A stretch of 64,000 bases of DNA from CAZAMB01 sp964486335. Its GTDB lineage: Bacteria; Planctomycetota; Phycisphaerae; UBA1845. The stretch is from the NCBI GenBank assembly GCA_964486335.1, contig CAZAMB010000008.1:158703-222702 (forward strand), written 5' to 3'. Shown here one piece after another: positions 36,273 to 44,030 of the stretch. Positions within the stretch are counted from its first letter, which is position 1. Each line of letters opens with the position of its first letter. The notes under the pieces were generated by a model. The model did not search any database. It saw nothing but the letters and a program-made list of their open reading frames with translations, and had not been told where the DNA came from. The translations under genes were made by a program, and so were the position numbers.

Positions 36273-37237
36273 GGCTGACCTCCCGAAACTGAATCCGCCG
36301 CGCTCTTCGTCGCCTTTTCCACAAGGTCCTGACCCTCGCGCGACACCCGCGACCGAAACAACGGATCCGCCGGCGTCACCCGTACCATCATTGAATACTG
36401 ATCCGGCGGCAGCGGCTTACAGTCCGGAGGCTCGCGGTTCATGCACTCACAAAACTCCACGTTGTCCTCATCCTCGCCGAACTCCTCTCCGCAGATCGGA
36501 TGCGGCTCAAATCCGATCGTCACCTGCACAAGCTGCGGAAGCGGATTCTCCCCCGTCACCCGCCAGTCGTCCCACCACGAGGCACCGTCGTAATAGCAGA
36601 ACCGAAGATACCGAATCTCCTCTGCATACAATTCCTGCCAGTTCACGTCCGTTTCCAGTCCTGTCCCTTCGCCCGCCGCGCCTCCGAGCAGCGAATCCAG
36701 CACCGACGGATCGAGGCTGATTCTTCCGCTGGCGTCCTGTTGGAGAATGCTCTCGTCGGCAGCCGGTACGGCGTTCGGATCCTCGGCCCGCGGAATCGAA
36801 GTCTCCACCCGCGCTAATCCCAGTGGGAATTCGTAATTCTCCTCCGGATGCAAAATGTCCGGATGCCGCGCGATGCGGTATTCAACCCGAATCAAATCGT
36901 ACTCCGGCGGTGGCGTCACCCGGCTGAACCGCGTATCCGCGATCCGCCGCGCCGGCAACCGCACGCTCGCAATTCGAATCGCCTCCTTATCTCCTTCGAT
37001 CCCGATCCCTGCGTCCGCCGTCTCCACCGACGCCTGCCGAATCTCCGTCGCCATCCGATCGAGAATGACCCGTGCCAGTCGCACCTTGTCCGCCGCGCGC
37101 AAATCGCGCTCCCGCGTCCGAAGCGCTTCGTCGTAGAACCAATAGGTCATGGCCGATAGAACAACAAGAATGCTCAGCGAAAGCAGTACTTCGAGAAGCG
37201 TGAGTGCAAGGCGGCGAGTCGGTTGTCGCGGCGTCAC
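36269..37237 (-). CDS. gspJ: Type II secretion minor pseudopilin GspJ
   Basis: 322 residues with a prepilin N-terminus, LALTLLEVLLSLSILVVLSA, in which the glutamate at +5 (LTLLE) is kept; the residue before the presumed cleavage is Ala rather than the usual Gly. The rest is a beta-rich pseudopilin body (ADKVRLARVILDRMATEIRQ and LYAEEIRYLRFCYYDGASWW), with an acidic cysteine-containing insert (DEDNVEFCECMNREPPDC). It overlaps gspI at its start and gspK at its stop (four bases each, ATGA). Other pseudopilins of the locus are in the same order as in classical operons. Confidence 0.88.
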   Translation of the reverse strand: MTPRQPTRRLALTLLEVLLSLSILVVLSAMTYWFYDEALRTRERDLRAADKVRLARVILDRMATEIRQASVETADAGIGIEGDKEAIRIASVRLPARRIADTRFSRVTPPPEYDLIRVEYRIARHPDILHPEENYEFPLGLARVETSIPRAEDPNAVPAADESILQQDASGRISLDPSVLDSLLGGAAGEGTGLETDVNWQELYAEEIRYLRFCYYDGASWWDDWRVTGENPLPQLVQVTIGFEPHPICGEEFGEDEDNVEFCECMNREPPDCKPLPPDQYSMMVRVTPADPLFRSRVSREGQDLVEKATKSAADSVSGGQP

Positions 37238-37998
37238 TGACCGCCTCCTTCGTCTTCATCGTCCAGCAGTCCGGCTTCGCCGAGGTCTTTCAACAGGCCC
37301 GAAGGAATCAACGATTCGATATCACCGACGTCAACCCCCAGCTTCTTGAGTATGGGAAGCAGTTTGAGAAGGTCCTCGGGGTCAATCGTCAGGAAGCACG
37401 TCAAATCAATCACGCCGCCCTCAAAACAAGGAATCCCGTTTTCGGCGATTTTGTCCAGAAGATCCTCGAGGTCTCCCTCAGGGACTCCGAAATCACTCGC
37501 GAGGTCCAGCGGCCGAGGCTGCGTTCGAAACGCCGATGCCGTGAACATCCGCTCCGCGAATTCAAAATCAAACGTGTCCTCGCGGTACTCGTCTTCCCTT
37601 GGCAGGTACAGCACTTCCACGGTGAGGCGATACAACCCGTCGATCGCCGTCGGCTCCGTGATCAGCACCCATCCCCAGTCCGGGTAGCGCGGACCGAAGT
37701 CGCCTTCCTGAACCTCGTCGATCGAATCGAGGGCCACCAATCCGAGGTCGAGTTGGGCCAACTGCATTTCCGCCAGCATCATTGCCCGCGCCTTGAGCCG
37801 CATCCGATGCACCGAATGATTCGACTCCTGAAGTTGCGCCCCGATCACCGCCAATCCGACGATCAACATCCCCGTCGCGATCACCGTCTCCAGCATCACA
37901 TACCCGCCGCGCCGGCTCCGACAATTCGCGTTCGCCCCGCCAATCGAAAATGATCGCTCAGGGCGCAGCGCCGATGATGGGCCTTGCACGGTTTTCAC
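37234..37998 (-). CDS. gspI: Type II secretion minor pseudopilin GspI with acidic extension
   Basis: 254 residues. A long basic leader of about 32 residues ends at RRGGYVMLETVIATGMLIVG, a type IV prepilin cleavage site (G/YVMLE). The following helix and short body (MMLAEMQLAQLDLGLVALDS, YRLTVEVLYLPRED) match GspI. About 90 acidic residues at the C-terminus (DPEDLLKLLPILKKLGVDVG ... DEDEGG) are not found in ordinary GspI, which is near 125 residues. The start overlaps the gspH stop by four bases. Confidence 0.82.
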   Translation of the reverse strand: MKTVQGPSSALRPERSFSIGGANANCRSRRGGYVMLETVIATGMLIVGLAVIGAQLQESNHSVHRMRLKARAMMLAEMQLAQLDLGLVALDSIDEVQEGDFGPRYPDWGWVLITEPTAIDGLYRLTVEVLYLPREDEYREDTFDFEFAERMFTASAFRTQPRPLDLASDFGVPEGDLEDLLDKIAENGIPCFEGGVIDLTCFLTIDPEDLLKLLPILKKLGVDVGDIESLIPSGLLKDLGEAGLLDDEDEGGGQ

Positions 37999-38813
37999 GG
38001 CTGCTCACTCACTTCTTCCGGAGTCTTGGCCGTCCCGCGTGATTCCACCGGAAGCTCTCGCAATTCCAACACATCCTGCTCCGTCAGCATCCGCGCCGTC
38101 AGGAAATCCCTTCGAAGCACCACCGGCCAGTTTTTCTCCTCGAACAGGTCCAGCTCCTCGTCATAAAATGGCCGTTGCAGCCAGCACAATCCCGTCAATC
38201 CGTCCAGAATGACATCGATGCCGCGTTCCAGATGAATCTCGTTCAGCGGAACCTCTTCCTCCGCCTCGGTCAGCACGAACATCGCCCAGTCGCTGCCTCC
38301 GTCCGGATCGATGTACACCGGCGGCCGTTCATACTCGAACCGCTCGCGCTTTTCGCGCACGCCGAACGCCTGGTCCAAATCCTGCGAAGCCGACTCGCGA
38401 CGCTGGCGAATGTCCTCGACCGTCGGTTTGCCGAGTCGAACCTCGGCACAGCGTGCCTTGCCCAGAAGTGTTTTACCCACCGCCCAGGGAGCGGTGACCG
38501 CGAAGTATTCCTCGGGGTGCTCGATCGGATCGTCCTCGCGCTCGATGATCGGCTGACGTGTTCCCCCCAGCGCATCCCGTTCTTCTTCGCGTGGAAAACG
38601 AATCCGGTAGCGCTTCGAGTCGAACGCGGCGTTCGCCCGAACCAGCGTGAGCAGCGATCGGAGTTGATTGGCCGAGGTGGGCAGCTCCTCGCGCCGAAGT
38701 TCGTTCAGAAAATTGGGTAGCGTGATCGCGCTGATCAGCAGCAACAATCCCACCACCAGTACGATTTCGATCAGCGTGAACGCCCGCGCCCGACATTGGT
38801 CGTGATGCGTCAT
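37995..38813 (-). CDS. gspH: Type II secretion minor pseudopilin GspH
   Basis: 272 residues from ATG 38813, which has GAGGA upstream; an upstream extension of the frame runs through the simple repeat at 38848-38920 and is rejected. The prepilin site is RARAFTLIEIVLVVGLLLLI, with the +5 glutamate. The early body (SANQLRSLLTLVRANAAFDS) and RYRIRFPREEE fit GspH/FimT; the remainder is longer and more acidic than usual. It sits between gspG and gspI. Confidence 0.87.
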   Translation of the reverse strand: MTHHDQCRARAFTLIEIVLVVGLLLLISAITLPNFLNELRREELPTSANQLRSLLTLVRANAAFDSKRYRIRFPREEERDALGGTRQPIIEREDDPIEHPEEYFAVTAPWAVGKTLLGKARCAEVRLGKPTVEDIRQRRESASQDLDQAFGVREKRERFEYERPPVYIDPDGGSDWAMFVLTEAEEEVPLNEIHLERGIDVILDGLTGLCWLQRPFYDEELDLFEEKNWPVVLRRDFLTARMLTEQDVLELRELPVESRGTAKTPEEVSEQP

Positions 38814-38847
38814 GCCATTCCTCGTCAGCGCGAACCCCTCAACCGCC

Positions 38848-38920
38848 CTTGCCTCGTTGCCTTTTTGCCTTGTTGCCTTTTTGCCTTGTTGCCTTCGTGC
38901 CCCCGTGCCTCGTTGCCTCC
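38848..38920. repeat. Simple repeat of GCCTTGTTGCCTTTTT units
   Basis: About 70 bases between gspG and gspH hold 7-9 copies of a 5-10 base motif related to TTGCC: on the minus strand the sequence reads as repeated AAGGCAAC/AAAAAGGCAAC. It lies immediately after the gspG stop and before the gspH ribosome binding site. Confidence 0.75.
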
Positions 38921-39385
38921 CTACTTCTCTATCCAGTTCTTCACATCGTCGCTGCCTTCCTTGCCGCCGTCGTCCTTGCCGTCTGGCCCGCGACTCCACA
39001 AATCGTACTCGCCTTCGTTCATTTCTCCCGGCGAGCGGTATTCATAGGGGTTTCCCCACGGGTCTTTGCGCTCTTCGAACCGACCCTCGATGTAGGGACC
39101 GTCGTATCGCGGGTCCTCCTTCTTGTGTTCCTTCGACTGAAATAGCGCTTCGAGGCCCTCGTCCGTATCCGGGTACTTACCCATGTCCCACTTATAGGCA
39201 TTGAGCGCCTTGCCCATCGGACCGTTCCGTCCGATCTCCGCCTCCGCCAGCTTGATCTTCGCCTTTGTCGCTTGGCCCATCAGGTTGGGAATCGCGAACG
39301 CCGCCAGCACCGCCAGAATCCCCGCCACCAGCAGGATTTCGATCAGCGTGAACGCCGACCGACGTTGTGTCCGTTTCCTTAGCAT
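38921..39385 (-). CDS. gspG: Type II secretion major pseudopilin GspG
   Basis: 154 residues. Prepilin site RRSAFTLIEILLVAGILAVL with the +5 Glu, followed by the GspG core: KALNAYKWDMGKYPDTDEGL, KDPWGNPYEYRSPGEM and the end loop EYDLWSRGPDGKDDG that forms the calcium site in known GspG. Length and layout are canonical, so this is the main subunit of the periplasmic pseudopilus. The residue before the cleavage point is Ala (SA/FTLIE) rather than Gly. Start ATG 39385 has GGGAG upstream. Confidence 0.95.
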   Translation of the reverse strand: MLRKRTQRRSAFTLIEILLVAGILAVLAAFAIPNLMGQATKAKIKLAEAEIGRNGPMGKALNAYKWDMGKYPDTDEGLEALFQSKEHKKEDPRYDGPYIEGRFEERKDPWGNPYEYRSPGEMNEGEYDLWSRGPDGKDDGGKEGSDDVKNWIEK

Positions 39386-39419
39386 CTTGATATCTCCCTT
39401 GAACTCTCCATCGTTCCGT

Positions 39420-40619
39420 TTATTGCACGCCCGTGCCCATCGTCAGAATCGGCAGCAACAGCGCCACCGCGATGCAGAACACGATCGCCGCCATCATCAG
39501 AAGCAGCAGTGGCTCCAGCACCCGCACCGCCAGGTCGATCGACCGCGCCGTCCGCGCCTCGTTTGTCTCCGCGATCTGCACCAGCACGGTTTCCAGGTTA
39601 TTCCCTTCCTCCGCCACCGCGATCATGTTGAGAATCGTTTGTGGAAACAACCCCGATTCCCCCAGAGGAGTGGACAGCGCCGCGCCTTTGCGCACACTGT
39701 CCGCCGCGCTCTCAATTGTCTTCGCCAGCATCTCGCTGCCCGCCGAGTCCTTGGATATGCGCAGCGCCTGGAGAATCGGAACGCCGTTGTGCAGCATCGT
39801 GCCCAGAATGCGGCAAAACCGGCAGATCGCCACCATCGTGAACACTCCGCCGATGATCGGCGACCGCAGCTTGAACCAGTCCCCGAACCGCCGTCCGCTC
39901 TCCGTCTTCAAAAAGGAAACCATCGAACCGACCACCACCGCGACGCCCAGCAGGATCACCGCGTAATAGTCCCGCAGCAGGTTGCTGACCCCGAAGACGA
40001 TGTGCGTCATAATGTTGAACGTCTCCGGCCGCAGATGCTCCCCCAGCTTCGGAACGACGACGACCATCAACAGCACCAGAATCGCCAACGCGATCACCAC
40101 GAGGATGATCGGATAGATCATCGCCCCGAACACTTTGTTGCGCAGCTCGTCCTGCTTTTCCGAAAACACCGCGATGCGCGCCAGGACGTCTTCGAGAAAG
40201 CCGCCCTGCTCGCCCGCCCGCACCATCGACGCGTGAAGCGGCGAAAACGCGTTCGGATGTTTCGCCATCGCGTCCCCCAGCGAGTTGCCTCCCGCCACCT
40301 CCTCGCGCAGCTCCTTCACCATCACACAAAGCGCCGCAGACGATCCTTGCTTCGAAAGTACGTCCAGCGAACGCAACATTGGAACGCCCGCTTTCAGCAG
40401 GTCCGCCAGTTGACTGTAGAAGATTGTCAGTTGCGATGCCTTGATGCGCCGCTGGCCCGTGATCGTTCGTGCTGATTGTTCAACACCCTCATTGACCTTG
40501 ATGGGGAACAGCGACTGCTCGTCGAGCATGCGCAGCGCGACGTTGTAGTTCTCGGCCGTCAGCACGCCCGAAACCTGCTTTCCGCCCTCCGCCACGGCTT
40601 TGTAAGTGAAACTCGGCAT
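39420..40619 (-). CDS. gspF: Type II secretion inner membrane platform protein GspF
   Basis: 399 residues, the usual length for GspF. The start MPSFTYKAVAEGGKQVSGVL and the two homologous T2SF halves are clear: FYSQLADLLKAGVPMLRSLD near 85 and CRILGTMLHNGVPILQALRI near 290, with hydrophobic segments around 175, 225 and 375 (VLEPLLLLMMAAIVFCIAVA). The polytopic platform protein connects the ATPase GspE with the pseudopilus. It is the first gene of the minus-strand T2SS operon in this window; gspE, which usually lies upstream, is not found. Confidence 0.95.
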   Translation of the reverse strand: MPSFTYKAVAEGGKQVSGVLTAENYNVALRMLDEQSLFPIKVNEGVEQSARTITGQRRIKASQLTIFYSQLADLLKAGVPMLRSLDVLSKQGSSAALCVMVKELREEVAGGNSLGDAMAKHPNAFSPLHASMVRAGEQGGFLEDVLARIAVFSEKQDELRNKVFGAMIYPIILVVIALAILVLLMVVVVPKLGEHLRPETFNIMTHIVFGVSNLLRDYYAVILLGVAVVVGSMVSFLKTESGRRFGDWFKLRSPIIGGVFTMVAICRFCRILGTMLHNGVPILQALRISKDSAGSEMLAKTIESAADSVRKGAALSTPLGESGLFPQTILNMIAVAEEGNNLETVLVQIAETNEARTARSIDLAVRVLEPLLLLMMAAIVFCIAVALLLPILTMGTGVQ

Positions 40620-40936
40620 CCCGCTTAACTCGGTTTCAGTTCATTCAATTCTTTCAGATCGTCTCGAAAACAAGACGGCCGTTGCGCGCTTTTTGTGCCC
40701 TTATTTGAGCCTTTGCGCGCACTTCGGCCAGAGAACGATGGAATATTGACACCTAGCCCCACAACATAACGTCCGAGAATATCAATGCTCCTGCCCGTCA
40801 GCCTAAAACCGTTCCCATGCCGCGTCAATTCAGGCAATCCCGGCATATTGCACGCTCAGAAGCCGTTCAACTCGTTTTACACGCGGAATTGCGGTCGGAT
40901 TGCAGCGAAATCGCCTCAAATGACACGGCCAAGACA
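40620..40936. other. Intergenic region upstream of gspF
   Basis: 317 bases between the gspF start and cmk stop. It has no convincing gene; the only short frame (minus, about 70 residues) has no ribosome binding site and no recognisable motif. It probably holds the promoter of the T2SS operon, but I could not pick out a confident -35/-10 pair. Confidence 0.5.
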
Positions 40937-41617
40937 CTATCGCTCCGGCGGCACGAACCCTCCGCGCGCGGCTATTTCCCTCACCATTTTTTCCACGACT
41001 TCGGGAATCGAAAGATCGGATGTGTCCAGAACAATTGCGCTGCGGTTCTTCAAGAGTGGATCCCATTGGCGGGAATCAATAGCGTCGCGAGCGGCGAGAT
41101 TGTCGGCCACGGATTCGAGGGTGATATCTTCTCCGTCGGCGTTCATTTCCTGAAAGCGACGTTCGGCGCGGCGCGTCAGATCGGCAATCAAAACGAACTT
41201 CACATCGGCATGGGGAAAGACGACGCTTCCCTGATCACGACCTTCGGTGACAAGGGAAGCGAGATTGCGTCCGATACGGCGTTGTTCGGTCACAAGAAGC
41301 GAACGAATGGCGGGCATGCGCGCGATGGTTGAGGTGACGGCGCTGACGGCCATGGAGCGAATGGCTTCGCTGACGTCATGTCCGTCGACGCGAATGCGCG
41401 TGTGGGTGGGTCCGCAATCGAGTTCGAGGGTGAGATCGCCGGCGAGCCGCGTCACGGCCTCTTCGTCGGACAAATCGACTCGGCGGAGGAGGCATTCGTG
41501 GGCGATCGCACGGTACATAGCGCCAGTGTCGAGGTAAGGAATCTCGAGCCTGGCGGCGAGTTTGCGCGCGGCGGTCGACTTTCCAGACCCTGCCGGCCCG
41601 TCAATCGTGATGATCAT
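40937..41617 (-). CDS. cmk: Cytidylate kinase
   Basis: 226 residues. CMP/dCMP kinase phosphorylates CMP and dCMP with ATP. The P-loop IDGPAGSGKSTAARKLA, substrate motif YLDTGAMYRAIAHE, EGRDQGSVVFPHADVKFVL and the LID-region RRAERRFQEMNADGE are all present. The normal 'GRDIGT' segment reads GRDQGS, a mild deviation. It lies between the T2SS operon and the surface-protein genes but has no obvious functional link to either. Confidence 0.96.
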   Translation of the reverse strand: MIITIDGPAGSGKSTAARKLAARLEIPYLDTGAMYRAIAHECLLRRVDLSDEEAVTRLAGDLTLELDCGPTHTRIRVDGHDVSEAIRSMAVSAVTSTIARMPAIRSLLVTEQRRIGRNLASLVTEGRDQGSVVFPHADVKFVLIADLTRRAERRFQEMNADGEDITLESVADNLAARDAIDSRQWDPLLKNRSAIVLDTSDLSIPEVVEKMVREIAARGGFVPPER

Positions 41618-41689
41618 ATCTGGAATGGTAACTGGTTTTTCGGACCAACAAAAGAAACCGATCGTCTCGTTTCATTTGTGAGACGCAGG

Positions 41690-41705
41690 TTCATTTCGTA
41701 CGTTT
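41690..41705 (+). promoter_or_regulatory. Conserved upstream element of LEPR-XLL gene 1
   Basis: TTCATTTCGTACGTTT lies 91 bases before the start codon. An almost identical 16-mer (14 of 16) sits 93 bases before the start of the second LEPR-XLL gene. The pair of sites at equal distance suggests a shared promoter or operator. An inverted repeat CGTCTC/GAGACG (41663-41685) lies just upstream. Confidence 0.5.
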
Positions 41706-41750
41706 CTTGAAGGACACTACCGGACAGATCGGTTTGCCTCACGAATCGAG

Positions 41751-41780
41751 ACTCCAGGGATGACGTGTCGGGAGGGAACG
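41751..41780 (+). promoter_or_regulatory. Conserved 30-base leader including RBS of LEPR-XLL gene 1
   Basis: These 30 bases directly before ATG 41781 align without gaps to the 30 bases before ATG 44031, with 23 identities. The shared block GTCGGGAGGG contains the ribosome binding site. Conservation in front of the Shine-Dalgarno sequence suggests common translational control or a recent duplication. Confidence 0.55.
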
Positions 41781-43803
41781 ATGGCGAAGCGACAGTCTGA
41801 TCTTCCAGACAATCCCGTCAATCCCAGCCAAGCTTTTACGCCGCCTCCCAAAGCGGTAAGGAAGAAGAAAACGTCACTAAGCCTTGAAGCGCTGGAGCCA
41901 CGGATTCTGCTTTCGGGCACATGGGTTGATGCCGGAACCCTGAACCCCATCCCCGACGCCACCAGCGGAAGCGACATCTTCTACGGCACGAACGCATCGG
42001 AGAGCGCAGCTGGAAAAGAAGGCAATGACATCCTCTACGGCTACGGCGGCGACGACGGTCTCGACGGCGCACAGGGCGACGACATCATCTACGGCGGTGA
42101 CGGCAATGACACGCTCCAGGGGAATGAAGGCAACGACCAGCTTTTCGGCGAAGCGGGAAACGACAAACTTGAAGGAAAGGAAGGTGATGACTACCTCGAC
42201 GGAGGCACAGGCACTGACGAGCTATGGGGCGGCGAAGGGCACGACACCATGGTTGGCGGCGGCGGCAACGACTTCATGGACGGCGACAAGGGAAACGACA
42301 TTTTCCGATTCACGGGAGCTCAAAACGGGAATGTGATCACCGTTCAGGGAGGCGAGGGTAACGACACCATCGATCTTAGCCAATACACGGCCGACAAGAT
42401 CAACAACAACGGCTCCAGAATCATCGTCGATCTTGGGGGAGGTCAATCGTTCCGCATCAATTATACTGGTATTGAGACCATCGTCACCGGCGGCGCTCCA
42501 AACCAAGCGCCCGACGCGGTCAACGACGCGGTGAGCACCAACGAGGACGTGGCCGTCACCACCGGGAACCTGCTGGCCAATGACAGCGATCCCGACGGTC
42601 ACGCCCTGACGGTGAACGCCTTCACCCAGGGAGCGAACGGGGCCGTCGCCTACAACAATGACGGAACCTTCACCTACACGCCCAACGCCAACTTCCACGG
42701 CTCCGATTCGTTCACCTACACGGTCAGCGACGGAAACGGCGGAACCGACACCGCCACGGTCAACGTCACCGTCAACGCCGTCAACGATGCGCCCGACGCG
42801 GTCAACGACGCGGTGAGCACCAACGAGGACGTGGCCGTCACCANNNNNNNNNNNNNNNNNNNNNNNNNNNNNNNNNNNNNNNNNNNNNNNNNNNNNNNNN
42901 NNNNNNNNNNNNNNNNNNNNNNNNNNNNNNNNNNNNNNNNNNNCCGGAAACGTCTTGGCCAACGACACCGATGAGGTCGCGGAATCGCCTTCGACCCCGT
43001 CGTCCGGCACGGCGCCCCATTTGGTGGAAACTCATCCGCTAATCCCAGTCACGTCGGAACCGGCTCCGACAGTGGATTCACCGGCATTGATTGGCGAAGG
43101 TAATGAGGAACCCGCGGGCAACGAATCGATCGTGAATGAGACCGGACATGTCCCCCAACCCGTTCATCCGAAGCCCGAAAATCTCGACGGACAAGGCACC
43201 GTTGGTGGGCCCGATTCGAGGGCAGCGGAATCAAGGAATCCGGTTGAGCTTTCAACAGGCAGTAATGACGAAGTGACGATCGGATCGCCGAACTTGACGC
43301 AAGGCGATCTTGGGTTTGATGTTGGTGAGATCCTCCCTGTCCGACGTGAGGTCGTTTTCAGTTTGCCGGACAGCGACCAAGAGGAATTCCAAGAATTGGC
43401 GGACATCGAATTGGTAGAGGCAACCGATCGAAAGGCACCGATTGCGGTAAGGCTCAACAGTGGGGACGTCCAATCCAACGATCGGAGAGAAGGCGAGGAT
43501 GGGTATAAGGAAATCAGCGTAAATCAGGATCGTCATGTCGATACGGGAAGGAATGGCTTCGATCGCGCGCCTGACGATGGGTTCGCGCACCCCAGGAAAC
43601 GGGACTCGGAGCCTATTGAAGCGTCTAAATTCTTCGACTCTGGACAATCGGCGATTGGTTCGGGGAAAATGGAAGATTCGCCTGAATTTGCCGCAGCCAT
43701 AGAGCCACTGAACCCAGGATTCTTCGCCAAGTTATGGGTTGCCATGCGTGGATTAGGGCCTTCTCGTTCCACGGAGGACATAAAGACCGAACGAAGGAGA
43801 TAG
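41781..43803 (+). CDS. LEPR-XLL surface protein with RTX and cadherin-like (tandem-95) repeats, interrupted by assembly gap
   Basis: ATG 41781 follows GGGAGGGAACG. A basic N-terminus leads to LEALEPRILLSGTWVD, the LEPR-XLL motif (residues ~36-47) found on large exported proteins of Planctomycetes. RTX-type calcium-binding nonapeptides (GGDGNDTLQGNEGNDQLFG and others) run to about residue 180, then a cadherin-like unit of 94 residues (NEDVAVTTGNLLANDSDPDG) whose second copy enters the 100-N gap at 42844. Past the gap the frame changes, as expected for an arbitrary gap length, with GNVLANDTDEVAES and an acidic, disordered region. The C-terminus GFFAKLWVAMRGLG...RRR matches the end of the neighbouring gene. 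Exported, likely cell surface; function unknown. Confidence 0.85.
42507..42843 (+). repeat. Tandem 282-base cadherin-like repeat
   Basis: GCGCCCGACGCGGTCAACGA begins at 42507 and again at 42789, with near-identical sequence through GTGGCCGTCACCA before the gap. The 282-base period equals 94 residues. The second copy is cut by the N run, so the real number of units is unknown. Confidence 0.85.
42844..42943. other. Assembly gap (100 N) in repeat region
   Basis: Exactly 100 N, the usual placeholder for a gap of unknown size. It lies within tandem cadherin-like repeats and the coding frame differs on the two sides, so the real missing length is not 100 bases. The gene should be treated as a single locus. 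Confidence 0.97.
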
Positions 43804-43937
43804 TCGAGGCTCACGCGCGGCGGTCAAATGACTGCAACCGGTGGGTCCGTCGATCGTAAGGACATCAGCGCGATTTCAGCGGGATTCGCGGACCTATCAC
43901 ACGACAATTTCACCGCCGGCATTTGCACGTCTGTTTG

Positions 43938-43953
43938 TTTATTTCGTAGGTTT
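43938..43953 (+). promoter_or_regulatory. Conserved upstream element of LEPR-XLL gene 2
   Basis: TTTATTTCGTAGGTTT, 93 bases before ATG 44031, matches the element at 41690-41705 in 14 of 16 bases and at almost the same distance. The rest of the 43804-44030 spacer shows no gene. Confidence 0.5.
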
Positions 43954-44000
43954 GAGGTGAGTCCACCAACAGGGCGCTAAAGAACAACTCGATAGCGGCC

Positions 44001-44030
44001 ACTCCGGGGACGAAACGTCGGGAGGGGACC
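44001..44030 (+). promoter_or_regulatory. Conserved 30-base leader including RBS of LEPR-XLL gene 2
   Basis: Gap-free alignment with 41751-41780, 23 of 30 bases identical, including ACTCC, GGGA and the GTCGGGAGGG ribosome binding site block. Same position relative to the start codon in both genes. Confidence 0.55.

Noticed and set aside
38814..38999. 62-codon N-terminal extension of gspH
   Set aside because: Runs through gspG coding DNA and the simple repeat; the prepilin leader and RBS fix the start at 38813.
40625..40846. Minus-strand 73-codon frame upstream of gspF
   Set aside because: No RBS, no motif, and position fits a promoter region.
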